Of a DNA stretch of 60,000 nucleotides, positions 49,984 through 59,588 are shown in pieces. Origin of the DNA: Lingula anatina (Eukaryota; Brachiopoda; Lingulata; Lingulida; Lingulidae); assembly GCF_001039355.2 (NCBI RefSeq), contig NW_019775607.1:227514-287513 (forward strand), in the 5' to 3' direction. The notes below the pieces were generated by a model. It ran no database searches, was not told where the DNA came from, and was given only the letters and a program-made list of their open reading frames with translations. How positions within the stretch are numbered: the first letter of the stretch is position 1; each line of letters opens with the position of its first letter. The position numbers and the translations under genes were made by a program.

Positions 49984-50907
49984 ATGCAGCCATCACAAGA
50001 CAGCCTCCCATCTCCCCAGGTTCCCGCCACCGCCGGCCCAGATCCCACAGCCATTACCGCTGGTAACTTGACATCTGGCCACCAGGCTCCCAACGCTCAT
50101 GCAGCTTCACTTTCATCCCAACTCTTGAACACAACCTCCAACAGCCAACCCATCCTCTTCCACGGGCAGCAGGCATCACAGCCGGGTCAAATTCACGCAC
50201 AGGACAGATTACCGATATCCCCTCAAACCCCTCTGGACAGCCATGTTTCTGCCCCTCTACGCGCTAAAATTTGGAATGATGAATACGTATCTTTTCGTGA
50301 CTTACTATCGCCACATTCAAATGCCTTTTCTTCATGTGATCAAACAGAGGAGGAGCAGTTTATTCAAAAAAGAAAAACGGACGCAGAGGGAAACATGGCC
50401 ATCATCTACTCGCCAGTTTCTAAGAAAAGTACACAATTATCTTTTGCCCAATGGCAGTCGGCCTACAATACATTCTGTATTATATACCTTCTAAAGCACC
50501 CAGAAGAGGCTGGCAACCTCCTCCAATATGGAAACAGAATACTGGAAATGTACCTCGGAAAATTTGGTTACTGGCGGACATACGATGAGCGCTTTAGGGC
50601 CAACTTTAAGGCCATGAATTACAAGTGGCAAGCACCTGATGCCATTCTACTGGCAGACCTAAGCTTTGTACAACGACCCCAGATACAACCTCAACGCACG
50701 GCCTCTTGTTTTCGTTGGAACAGGGGGATCTATTGCGACAACAAATCCTGCCAGTACTCCCACAGATGTTCCCTATGTCGGGGCCAACACCCATCATCAG
50801 TGTGCTCACAAGCTTCCCACACTTATTACCAGCCACAACAGCAAAGAGTTAGACAACAACGCCCACAACCTTTCAACAGAAGAGGTGCCTTCAACAGACG
50901 CCGCTAA
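49984..50907 (+). CDS. YR-retrotransposon ORF1, gag-like with zinc-knuckle-like motif
   Basis: 307 codons from the first in-frame ATG (49984), although the frame is open from 49890. The N-terminal third is Pro/Ser/Gln-rich. The middle (about residues 120-240) has LRAKIWNDEYVSFRDLLSP and KSTQLSFAQWQSAYNTFCII, typical of DIRS/Ngaro ORF1. Near the C terminus a Cys/His cluster CFRWNRGIYC.N..CQYSHRC.LC...HPSSVC fits a zinc-binding gag-like nucleic-acid module. A basic tail (PFNRRGAFNRRR) ends it. It overlaps the next frame by 242 nt. Confidence 0.82.
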   Translation: MQPSQDSLPSPQVPATAGPDPTAITAGNLTSGHQAPNAHAASLSSQLLNTTSNSQPILFHGQQASQPGQIHAQDRLPISPQTPLDSHVSAPLRAKIWNDEYVSFRDLLSPHSNAFSSCDQTEEEQFIQKRKTDAEGNMAIIYSPVSKKSTQLSFAQWQSAYNTFCIIYLLKHPEEAGNLLQYGNRILEMYLGKFGYWRTYDERFRANFKAMNYKWQAPDAILLADLSFVQRPQIQPQRTASCFRWNRGIYCDNKSCQYSHRCSLCRGQHPSSVCSQASHTYYQPQQQRVRQQRPQPFNRRGAFNRRR

Positions 50908-52546
50908 GGCCCCCATCCTATCAGCAATCGCATTAAATAAGTCAGCATCGTCAAAGTACCGAGACATTGTATCACCCATCAGCCCCCTGGCTTTAGCCCA
51001 AATTCTACAACACTATACACCACGTATTAGACTATATTTAGTTAATGGATTTACCCACGGCTTCCAAATTCCCTTTGAAGGTCCCCTGCCTCAATCATCA
51101 AAAACCAACCTGAAATCAGCAGCTGAGTGGCCCGAAGCAGTACGAACAAAAATCGCAGGGGAACTACAAAACGGTCGAATAGAGGGGCCATTTGAAATCT
51201 CACCATATCCAATCTTTATACTATCACCGGTGGGAGTTGTGCCTAAAAAGACACCTGGAAAATTCAGATTCATACATCACTTGTCACACCCGGTCAGGGC
51301 CTCAGTCAACGATGGTATTGGTGACAAGTATTCCTCAGTGCAATACAGCACTGTTACTCAAGCCATATCAATTCTTAAGACTTTAGGCCGGGGAGCCCAT
51401 ATGGCCAAAACGGACATTGAGAATGCTTTCAGACTGGTCCCAATTCATCCAGACTTTCGCTTCTTATTGGGCTTCTCATTTGAATCGCAGCTTTACTTCG
51501 ATAAAACTCTTCCCATGGGTTTATCCTGTTCTTGCCAAATCTTTGAAACATTTAGCACTGCAATTCAATGGGCAGCTCATAAAAACTGCAAGATACAGCA
51601 CATGTTACACTTACTGGATGACTTCTTTATTGCAGCTCCTTCTTACACTGATTGTGCCAACGACTTAAACAAATTCTTGGCTATGTGCAAAAGCATTGGT
51701 ATTCCTATGTCCAAAGAAAAAACAACACAACCAGCTACTACAATGTCTTTTGCAGGCATTGAACTGGACTCATTACGGCAGGAAGCCCGACTACCGCAAG
51801 ACAAAATTGACAATTGCCTATCCCTCATTACAGCTCACTGTAGCAAAAAGAAAACGACCCTTAAGGAGCTACAGTCCATCATCGGCACACTTAATTTTTG
51901 CTGTTTAATTATCCCTGGAGGAAGGGCTTTTCTACGTAGGCTCATTGACTTAACACGAGGAATTTCACAAGCTCATTTCCGCATTAGGCTGAACAATCAA
52001 GTCCGCCAAGACCTGGTCATGTGGCGGGACTTTTTAACCACCTTTAATTGTAAGGCTTTCTTCCATGATGAGGGTTGGAATGGACTCCATGCCACAACTA
52101 TCTACACAGATGCCTCCACTTCCATAGGTTTTGGCTCTATAAGCGAACGGCGCTGGTTCTACGGCACTTGGCCCCCATCTATTAACCATATAAATATAGC
52201 GGTGCTTGAGATGTACCCCATTGTAGCTTCTGTCCTCATATGGTGCAATTCACTAGCAAACAGAAAAGTGACCATCTTCTCAGACAACGAGGCTCTAGTA
52301 CACGTTATCAACAAATGCACATCTAAGGACCCCCAAATCCTTCACCTTTTACGTCGCTTAGTCCTAACATGTCTTAAAAACAATATTATCTTCAGGGCTA
52401 TTCACATAGCTGGCCAAGAAAATGAATCTGCTGATGCATTGTCTCGTTTAAACTTGCAGAAATTCCACTCAATCAACCCCAGTGTACTGCCACATCCGGA
52501 AAAAATACCAACCCAATGGCTACCAGAGGCCTTGATCATGACATGA
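50666..52546 (+). CDS. YR-retrotransposon ORF2, reverse transcriptase-RNase H
   Basis: Open for 626 codons in the +1 frame relative to ORF1. RT motifs in order: GVVPKKTPGKFRFIHHLS, AKTDIENAFRLVPIH, LPMGLSCSCQIFE, LLDDFFIA (LDD in place of YXDD, as in DIRS-type RTs), SFAGIELDS. RNase H follows: YTDAST (Asp), LEMYP (Glu), FSDNEALV (Asp) and AGQENESADALSR (Asp). The open frame begins with a non-ATG codon and has no Met before HMAKTD, which is already inside the RT core, so it probably needs frameshifting or splicing from ORF1. It ends 31 nt inside ORF3. Confidence 0.92.
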   Translation: MYNDPRYNLNARPLVFVGTGGSIATTNPASTPTDVPYVGANTHHQCAHKLPTLITSHNSKELDNNAHNLSTEEVPSTDAAKAPILSAIALNKSASSKYRDIVSPISPLALAQILQHYTPRIRLYLVNGFTHGFQIPFEGPLPQSSKTNLKSAAEWPEAVRTKIAGELQNGRIEGPFEISPYPIFILSPVGVVPKKTPGKFRFIHHLSHPVRASVNDGIGDKYSSVQYSTVTQAISILKTLGRGAHMAKTDIENAFRLVPIHPDFRFLLGFSFESQLYFDKTLPMGLSCSCQIFETFSTAIQWAAHKNCKIQHMLHLLDDFFIAAPSYTDCANDLNKFLAMCKSIGIPMSKEKTTQPATTMSFAGIELDSLRQEARLPQDKIDNCLSLITAHCSKKKTTLKELQSIIGTLNFCCLIIPGGRAFLRRLIDLTRGISQAHFRIRLNNQVRQDLVMWRDFLTTFNCKAFFHDEGWNGLHATTIYTDASTSIGFGSISERRWFYGTWPPSINHINIAVLEMYPIVASVLIWCNSLANRKVTIFSDNEALVHVINKCTSKDPQILHLLRRLVLTCLKNNIIFRAIHIAGQENESADALSRLNLQKFHSINPSVLPHPEKIPTQWLPEALIMT

Positions 52547-53418
52547 CGAGATCGTTACAAGCGGCCCTGGCACCGAGTACAAGACGTACCTATGACAGGG
52601 TGGACAGTTTGCTTCAACAATTCACTCTGGAAACTGGACTTACAGCATACCCGGCGGACAACAAAACCACGGCCTTGTTTGTACAACATCTATCTCGACG
52701 CTACAAACCATCTTCTGTAAAAACTTTCCTCTCCGCTCTTAGTTATAGGTACAAATTGATGGGGTATACGGACCCCACACACTCATTTTTGGTACGCCAG
52801 GTGATAAAAGGTATCTCCCGCTTACAACCAACAGTCGACACTAGACGTCCAATCACCTTACCACTGTTGGAAATGCTGCTACGATCTCTCACTCACCCAC
52901 TCACCCCGTACCAAATATTGTTATTCAAAGCCATGTTCACCACAGCATTTTTTGGTCTTCTGAGGATAAGTGAATTCACTTCTGGCCCAGGGGCGCCTAA
53001 TCACGCTCTTTGCCTTACGGATGTTACACCAATACCATCCAAGGACCAAATCATCCTTAAGCTCAGGACTTTCAAACATTCATCACCTTCCTCCAACCAC
53101 TCCGTGGCCTTAAACAAACAGCCAATGGACATCTGCCCAGTTTCACATCTCAAACACTATATGCGAGTTAGGAAACCAGGCACAAACCAGCACCTTTTTG
53201 TCAACGAAAATGACTCATCGGTTTCTCGTTGCCAGTTCATAGCCATCCTCAATAAATGCCTAGCTGCTTCTGGAATATCAAACACCAACATCAAATCCCA
53301 CAGCTTTCGGATTGGGGGTGCCACCTACGCTGCCCAACAGGGCTTATCATCACAACAAATACGCCTGCTAGGACGATGGAAATCAGATGCATTTCTCTCT
53401 TACATTCGTTTGCAGTGA
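52516..53418 (+). CDS. YR-retrotransposon ORF3, tyrosine recombinase
   Basis: 300 codons from a true ATG at 52516. An N-terminal SAM-like domain (STRRTYDRVDSLLQQF, KTFLSALSYRY) precedes the catalytic domain. The R-H-R-Y set is visible: Arg in FFGLLRISEF, His and Arg in KSHSFRIGG, Trp in LLGRWKSDAF and Tyr in SYIRLQ, six codons from the end. It should carry out strand exchange that inserts the circular cDNA. The end of this frame is duplicated downstream. Confidence 0.92.
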   Translation: MATRGLDHDMTRSLQAALAPSTRRTYDRVDSLLQQFTLETGLTAYPADNKTTALFVQHLSRRYKPSSVKTFLSALSYRYKLMGYTDPTHSFLVRQVIKGISRLQPTVDTRRPITLPLLEMLLRSLTHPLTPYQILLFKAMFTTAFFGLLRISEFTSGPGAPNHALCLTDVTPIPSKDQIILKLRTFKHSSPSSNHSVALNKQPMDICPVSHLKHYMRVRKPGTNQHLFVNENDSSVSRCQFIAILNKCLAASGISNTNIKSHSFRIGGATYAAQQGLSSQQIRLLGRWKSDAFLSYIRLQ

Positions 53419-53846
53419 TTACCCGCACTTTGACAATAAGGACTTAGATGAACTCGATGCACGAAAGGTTTATTCATGGAACGTGCACTACACTATATAA
53501 CAAACTGTTCATGCAAAGCCAACATAGTGACACTGACTATTCTCTCTCAAGTAGTCATGTTAAGTAGATTTTTCATTAGGATGCGCATGTATTATCATTA
53601 AAATAGCAGCAAAACGGATGCATTTCTCTCTTACATTCGATTGCAGTGATTATCCGCACTGTGACAATAAGGACTAAGATGAACATGATGCACAAATGGT
53701 TTTTTCATGGATATAACATTACACTATATAACAAACTGTTCATGCAAAGGCAAAATATTGGGACCTATTATTCTCTTTCAAGTAGTCACACTACGTAGAT
53801 TTTTCATTAGATTGTTCGTTAATTCATCATAAAAGTAGCGGATAAT
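53386..53846 (+). repeat. 231-bp tandem duplication of the recombinase 3' end
   Basis: 53386-53616 and 53617-about 53846 are diverged copies. The second copy again encodes DAFLSYIRLQ then a stop, with the catalytic Tyr. Both carry acactatataacaaactgtt and gtagatttttcattag. The divergence is much greater than between the 665-bp repeats, so this duplication is older. Confidence 0.85.
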
Positions 53847-53910
53847 GTGTCTCTCCTGTTAATAAAGTTTATATTACCTACAACTGTCTCGTAAAATTAT
53901 TTGGGTGGGG

Positions 53911-53943
53911 AGAAGACTGAGGCTTAACATTTCTCAGTCTTCT
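53911..53943 (+). other. 11-bp perfect hairpin ahead of the repeat array
   Basis: agaagactgag at 53911-53921 pairs with ctcagtcttct at 53933-53943 over an 11-nt loop. It lies 2 bp before the first 665-bp repeat and could mark the end of the element's internal region. Confidence 0.6.
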
Positions 53944-53945
53944 TT

Positions 53946-55551
53946 GGCGCTTTTTAAAAATTTCCCACCTTTAATAATTATGTAGAGGATGTATTACGGA
54001 CATCTCGCTGTGTACAGATTTCTCTTTCAGAACTTATCATGGAGCAGTTGGGCCCCTGGGCCCATGGTATGTCGGTACGCATTTCACAATCTGTTACGCT
54101 CCGCTCTTTTACTCCTTTTCATAAAATTGTTAGGGTGACTCCCGTTAACGCCCAACATAAATACATAATTATTAAACATAGCAAATAATTTTACTTTTCA
54201 AATATATTGAATTTATAAATACAGAAATTATTGTAAAACTATAATTTCCTTTATAAAGCAATATATTGTTATACGGGAGTCATTCCTATCAATTTCTTAC
54301 GTGCCCCAGCGCATGCGTTAACTATCTCCGGGTCATGACCCAGAGCACTAGGCATTGGACCAATCAGTAACCCGAACCCAATCACGTGGGCACAACATTC
54401 CAACAAAGGTGCAGATATACAGCTACCGCGAAAGAAGAAAGTCGGAAAAGAATTTTACGAAGCGAGCAACAAGAAAGGTAAGCCAAGGAATACGGCTGTA
54501 TTGTAAATATGTTTTTTATCCCACCCACCCCTTCCCATACTCATTTCTTTTCACACCCTCTTTTGCGCCTATTGCGCTTTTAGTCATTCCACTGCTAAAA
54601 GCATTGGGTGGGCGCTTTTTAAAAATTTCCCACCTTTAATAATTATGTAGAGGATGTATTACGGACATCTCGCTGTGTACAGATTTCTCTTTCAGAACTT
54701 ATCATGGAGCAGTTGGGCCCCTGGGCCCATGGTATGTCGGTACGCATTTCACAATCTGTTACGCTCCGCTCTTTTACTCCTTTTCATAAAATTGTTAGGG
54801 TGACTCCCGTTAACGCCCAACATAAATACATAATTATTAAACATAGCAAATAATTTTACTTTTCAAATATATTGAATTTATAAATACAGAAATTATTGTA
54901 AAACTATAATTTCCTTTATAAAGCAATATATTGTTATACGGGAGTCATTCCTATCAATTTCTTACGTGCCCCAGCGCATGCGTTAACTATCTCCGGGTCA
55001 TGACCCAGAGCACTAGGCATTGGACCAATCAGTAACCCGAACCCAATCACGTGGGCACAACATTCCAACAAAGGTGCAGATATACAGCTACCGCGAAAGA
55101 AGAAAGTCGGAAAAGAATTTTACGAAGCGAGCAACAAGAAAGGTAAGCCAAGGAATACGGCTGTATTGTAAATATGTTTTTTATCCCACCCACCCCTTCC
55201 CATACTCATTTCTTTTCACACCCTCTTTTGCGCCTATTGCGCTTTTAGTCATTCCACTGCTAAAAGCATTGGGTGGGCGCTTTTTAAAAATTTCCCACCT
55301 TTAATAATTATGTAGAGGATGTATTACGGACATCTCGCTGTGTACAGATTTCTCTTTCAGAACTTATCATGGAGCAGTTGGGCCCCTGGGCCCATGGTAT
55401 GTCAGTACGCATTTCACAATCTGTTACGCTCCGCTCTTTTACTCCTTTTCATAAAATTGTTAGGGTGACTCCCGTTAACGCCCAACATAAATACATAATT
55501 ATTAAACATAGCAAATAATTTTACTTTTCAAATATATTGAATTTATAAATA
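53946..55551 (+). repeat. 665-bp direct repeat, two full copies and a 276-bp third
   Basis: Copies start at 53946, 54611 and 55276, all with ggcgctttttaaaaatttcc. The third stops at 55551 inside an AT-rich stretch. The first two look identical and the third shows one change (gtcggta to gtcagta). Calling the first 276 bp B and the other 389 bp A, the order is B-A-B-A-B. A carries CCAAT boxes (ggaccaatcag), a CACGTG E-box and a strong 5' splice site (caagaaaggtaagcc), which suggests promoter function. An inverted repeat tgactcccgt / acgggagtca (54136-54145, 54273-54282) straddles the B/A border. Confidence 0.92.
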
Positions 55552-57457
55552 TAAATAAATAGATATACACATAAATACATACAGCAGACATATAGTACTA
55601 AACATACCGTAATAACTCAATCTTTTCAATGGGGAAAATTACCAATTTTTCAGAGGCAATATCTATACATTTCTGTGTAGCATTTGTGGTGTTTCTTCTG
55701 TATAGAATAGAACTTTAAGGTCTCCTGCATTTTAGTTTTGTTACTACCACTCAGTTGGAATGTTCTAATTTCAAGGCTTTATGAACTGAAAAAAAAAATA
55801 CAGTATCTCAAAAATTCACAATTTTTCCCATTGAAAAAGATCAAGTCATTACCGTAGATTTCACATTTGTTCTGCTCATAGGGAATCTTAGAAAAATGAA
55901 CTCTTACAAAGACACCCAGGTGTTCATTAGCGCAACAAGACCTGTACAAAATAGCCAGCGGCACTAAGTACATGTAGTCAGCCATAGTTGATAAGTAATG
56001 CATGCACAAAGGATGGAGAAAGGGGCATCATCTATTACTTGCCATAGGGGTTGACTTGTGCGTTTGACAGAGCTGATAATACTGTATTAGGAATGAGCAT
56101 GTTGTGCAATATACTGTAATGTTACTGGGCCAGATTTCATAGTGAATTGTATTACACTCACTGAATAGCACGTCAGGTAACTCGAAACATGGTGTTATTA
56201 TAAACCTCTTTTCACCACCAAACAAAAATTTATTTTGAAGCGTGTCAATAATGGTATGAATGGTAAGCCCAGCTGGGTTTTAGAAAGTGGAGTTCTTTCA
56301 GGGGAACAATATGGGTGATGAAAAAGAATGGTTTTTAAAGATTTGTGAATAGAATCAGTTCACTGCACCAGAGCTCAAGGACCACCACTGTTGGATAAAA
56401 AGAAACATTTTGTCATGAGTCAGTGTCGTGTTTATCGCATGTTCTCGCATGTTTCAGGAACGTGCTCACGTAAACAAAAGTTGTTAGATGAAAACAACTG
56501 AAACCAGTTCTACGCACAACCAGGTGCTTCAAGAAAGAAATGCAAAATTTTAAAGACTGTTTTGGGGAATGGTGTTTTTTATATGCCTACATTAAATTTC
56601 ATATGTGAGAAAAATGGACATTTGCAAATGTTAAGAAAATAAGTTTTACCAAATGGGTCAATCATTACAAAACGATGCTGCCTTTCTTTCATAATAATCA
56701 TGATTTTGTTGCTGTCATATTCCTTGTTTGCTGCATTCCTATGAAATCATTTTATTTCCTGAATCCATAGAAGATTTCTCACCACACGTCTGTACATGCA
56801 TGCACTTGCATAATTATCTTACTGGTCAGATATACTTTATATATCCTAATCCTTGTATCAATAAATCAGCATCACTAACATAAAAACCTACATGTGCAGA
56901 GCACTTGTTGCTGAATATCCAAATAAAACAGACAGCAACAGCAACAAGTCAAGTTACAAAGATACAGTAATTTTTTATCCCTAAGATAATTTTCTATTTA
57001 CTAAAATCTTCATTTAAAATATATGCAAATGACACAGTACATCATTTTAAGATAGACACATGTGGCTTTGTGAAACCAACCTTATACAACCATTTACAAC
57101 CATATAACTATTGGGTTATGTTATATTTCTGTTGAACTTTCAATCTGCATGTTTGTGTGTGAGGATGCTTGCAATGTGATAGAGTATATGGCACAACACA
57201 TTTAGCCTGATATACTCCTATATATACCATATACAAGTATATAAACTGACAAGATGTAGGTATTCCTGGATACCAAGAGGGCACCCTGCCTTTCACTCCC
57301 ACTGAATCTGAACTAACAGAATTCACCTGGTCTGGTGTATTTTTGGACTGTGACTCAGTGAGCAATGCACATCAAGATGCCCAGGTGAGTTTTCCTCTGT
57401 CTGTCTTTAATCACAGAGTTCTATGTATCTCACACTGGATCTAAATTGGGATCTATA
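55552..57457. other. Non-coding between two retroelements
   Basis: AT-rich with no recognised gene. 55720-55850 resembles 37257-37380 in the PRKX intron. The last 90 bp before 57458 contain no obvious target duplication. Confidence 0.4.
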
Positions 57458-57810
57458 TCACAACTGTTATTATAAAAAAAATAATGGGTCATATACATTT
57501 AATGGGTCAGATATATCATTTAACTTCAAAGGAGATGGTCAGTCAAGGGCCTCTCTGTAACCTAGCCAGATGTCTCCGACCACACTCATAAATTATAATT
57601 TAATCATAAGTCATCTCCTACCTGTAATTAAGTTCATTGTTTATTGTCCTTTGTTCAGATAGGCTATATAACTTGCATGTATTCTCTGAGAGAGGGAGAC
57701 TGGACTTGGCTACACCAGACAGCTGAACAAGCTGACTGGAGGTCCCAGCTCTTGACCAGGAATAAACCTGAAGTACATACTAAGTTGTGTTGATTTATTC
57801 TTGGACCTAT
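57458..57810 (+). repeat. Left LTR-like direct repeat
   Basis: About 350 bp that recur with near identity from 59589, offset 2131 bp. It has LTR-like architecture: a U3-like AT-rich start, a TATA box (ggctatataactt, about 57661-57673), a likely start region, a poly(A) signal aataaacctg (about 57761-57770), then a T-rich end. Repeat identity continues past it into the start of the internal region. Confidence 0.7.
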
Positions 57811-57899
57811 GTCGCGGTGGATCTGATCCCCAATCCCGCCGTGATAACTGTTGGAGAACCTTAGGCATTTTAACTTCCCAAGTACCTCTCCTAACAAAG

Positions 57900-58793
57900 A
57901 TGGAAAGACTTGGGAGACAAAATATCTTACCAGCAGATATTTTTAATATTCTACTGGAAGTCGACCAAGTACCATCAATGTACAGTGTGAGTAAGGTGGG
58001 TGAAGAACTATCCATTACCCTGACGTGGAAAACAGACCCAAGGACACCGAAAATGATTAGCAGTGAGGTCAACACCCTCTCAGCAATGGAAGTAGTGAAG
58101 AAAAAGACACCATCTAGAATAAGGAGAGATAAACAGAGAAAACAAAAATGGCTGGAAGAGAGAGAAATGAGAAGGGCTGTTCCTTTATCTGAAGAAACCG
58201 TAGACACAAGTAAGTTACCTGTGACAGAAGAAAATAGTTTTTCAAAAATCAATATCCGGACTGATTTACCATTCCAAGAGTGTGAAAATTTGGCTGATGT
58301 TATAGACTTATCTGCGACCTCCAAAACAGAACTGCAACTATTACAAGCTAAGTGCCACAAACTTACTAAAGAGATCCAAAAGAAAGAATCACAGTTGGAC
58401 CAGAACCTAAAAACCATGCAGAGTTTGGAAAGCACAATTTCAAAAAGAGAATCGAGGATCAATATGTTAGAAGAAACAGTGTGCAAATCTGAAGAAGATC
58501 TGAAAAGATTCAGCAATGTTATAACAAATCATGGACTTGGCACCCTTGTGATAGACAACACCTTGAAATTTAAAAAGGACAAAACAATAGATGACATCAT
58601 ACAGATATATCTTATAACTTTCAACACTGCAAAGAACAATGCCAAACTATATTGTGAAATTTATGATGAAAATGAATTGTTGCAAAAGAAAATACAAAAG
58701 CTGAACAAAGAATTGGGACACAAACAACGAGGAAATCACAGAAACTCTGATCAAAGAGGAAAGGGCAAAAGACATTTTTATAACAATTATTAA
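57900..58793 (+). CDS. Coiled-coil, Lys/Arg-rich protein of an LTR-like element, function unknown
   Basis: 297 residues from the first ATG (57900); the frame is open back to about 57801, inside the repeat. Residues 1-60 contain ILPADIFNILLEVDQVPSMY and VGEELSITLTWKTDP. A basic patch follows (KKKTPSRIRRDKQRKQKW). Residues about 155-215 form a predicted coiled coil (KCHKLTKEIQKKESQLDQNL, then SLESTISKRESRINMLEETV). A third segment (VITNHGLGTLVIDNTLKFKK) leads to a second short coiled coil and a basic, Gly/Arg-rich tail. No protease, RT, integrase or zinc knuckle is seen. A gag-like or nucleic-acid-binding protein is plausible from charge and context only. It has no introns. Confidence 0.6.
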   Translation: MERLGRQNILPADIFNILLEVDQVPSMYSVSKVGEELSITLTWKTDPRTPKMISSEVNTLSAMEVVKKKTPSRIRRDKQRKQKWLEEREMRRAVPLSEETVDTSKLPVTEENSFSKINIRTDLPFQECENLADVIDLSATSKTELQLLQAKCHKLTKEIQKKESQLDQNLKTMQSLESTISKRESRINMLEETVCKSEEDLKRFSNVITNHGLGTLVIDNTLKFKKDKTIDDIIQIYLITFNTAKNNAKLYCEIYDENELLQKKIQKLNKELGHKQRGNHRNSDQRGKGKRHFYNNY

Positions 58794-59588
58794 ATCTGGG
58801 CTTGTTTAAAATGAGAAACTGGTAAGTTCTTGTTTAAACCTGGTGTGGTCTCTCTTTTCTTAAATCTTCTCTTTTGACCTGTAGGACTATTCTTTCTAGC
58901 TGGCTCTAGTTGAGAAGATGGTCAAGCCTTTATTTCTCCTATTCTCTGCCTTCGAGCCACACAGGTGAGAGCATGGACATACTTAGTTATAACTGTAATA
59001 ACTTCTTACTCATATTGTATTTTTAATTATATTGTTTGTCTATGCTCAACTTTTGCACTAAAATGTTGATATGTTTTGTATCTGTGTAAATTTAACTTGT
59101 TTAAGATAGACTAGTCTAAGAACTTATGTAATAATTTTTATGAAAATGTAAACTTACATTGTTCCATGAATATGACTGCTGTTATCTACAACGTGTTTTA
59201 GAGTGACATATTTTGTTTGAAAGGATAAGTAGATATGTTGGTGTTGAAGTACTGTTTGTTGACAGGCAAATGTAAGGGCACATGTAGTATACCAATAGAA
59301 GGGGTAATGCAGAAAGAGGTTTAAGTCTGCAAGGCTACAATGTTACTGCCTGCAACTGATCCTATAGGGAGACAGACACATTTTAATTTCATGTTGTAAG
59401 AGGAAAATGTATTGCAGCACATGTAGTGAGTAAAGTGTAACATTTGCATATGTAATTTTTGTTGCATTAAGTTCGGACTAAGTTCTACAAACTATGTTTG
59501 AGTACATGATACTGAATTAGATATATGATTTAAATATTGCTTGATTTTAAAATTTGAGGCACAAATTTTGTTAACCAAGGGAGATCTA
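58794..59588. other. Internal non-coding region of the LTR-like element
   Basis: AT-rich DNA after the ORF stop. A short purine run aagggaga (59577-59584) directly before the right repeat could be a polypurine tract. No RT-like frame is present. Confidence 0.45.

Larger units (their letters stand above)
49890..55551 (+). mobile_element. DIRS/Ngaro-type tyrosine-recombinase retrotransposon
   Basis: Three overlapping frames in the order gag-like, RT-RNase H and tyrosine recombinase, then a 3' block of 665-bp direct repeats. There is no integrase or protease and no methyltransferase between RNase H and recombinase, which fits Ngaro-like better than DIRS1-like elements. Such elements have split direct repeats (A1...B1-A2-B2) rather than LTRs and insert through a recombinase-joined circle. 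Frames are open and repeats almost identical, so the insertion looks young. The left repeat (A1) is not visible: the element starts next to an N at 49889. Confidence 0.88.

Noticed and set aside
54355-55304. Two identical 94-codon frames
   Set aside because: Each lies within the 665-bp repeat A/B segments, overlaps promoter-like and splice-like signals, and has no recognisable protein feature.
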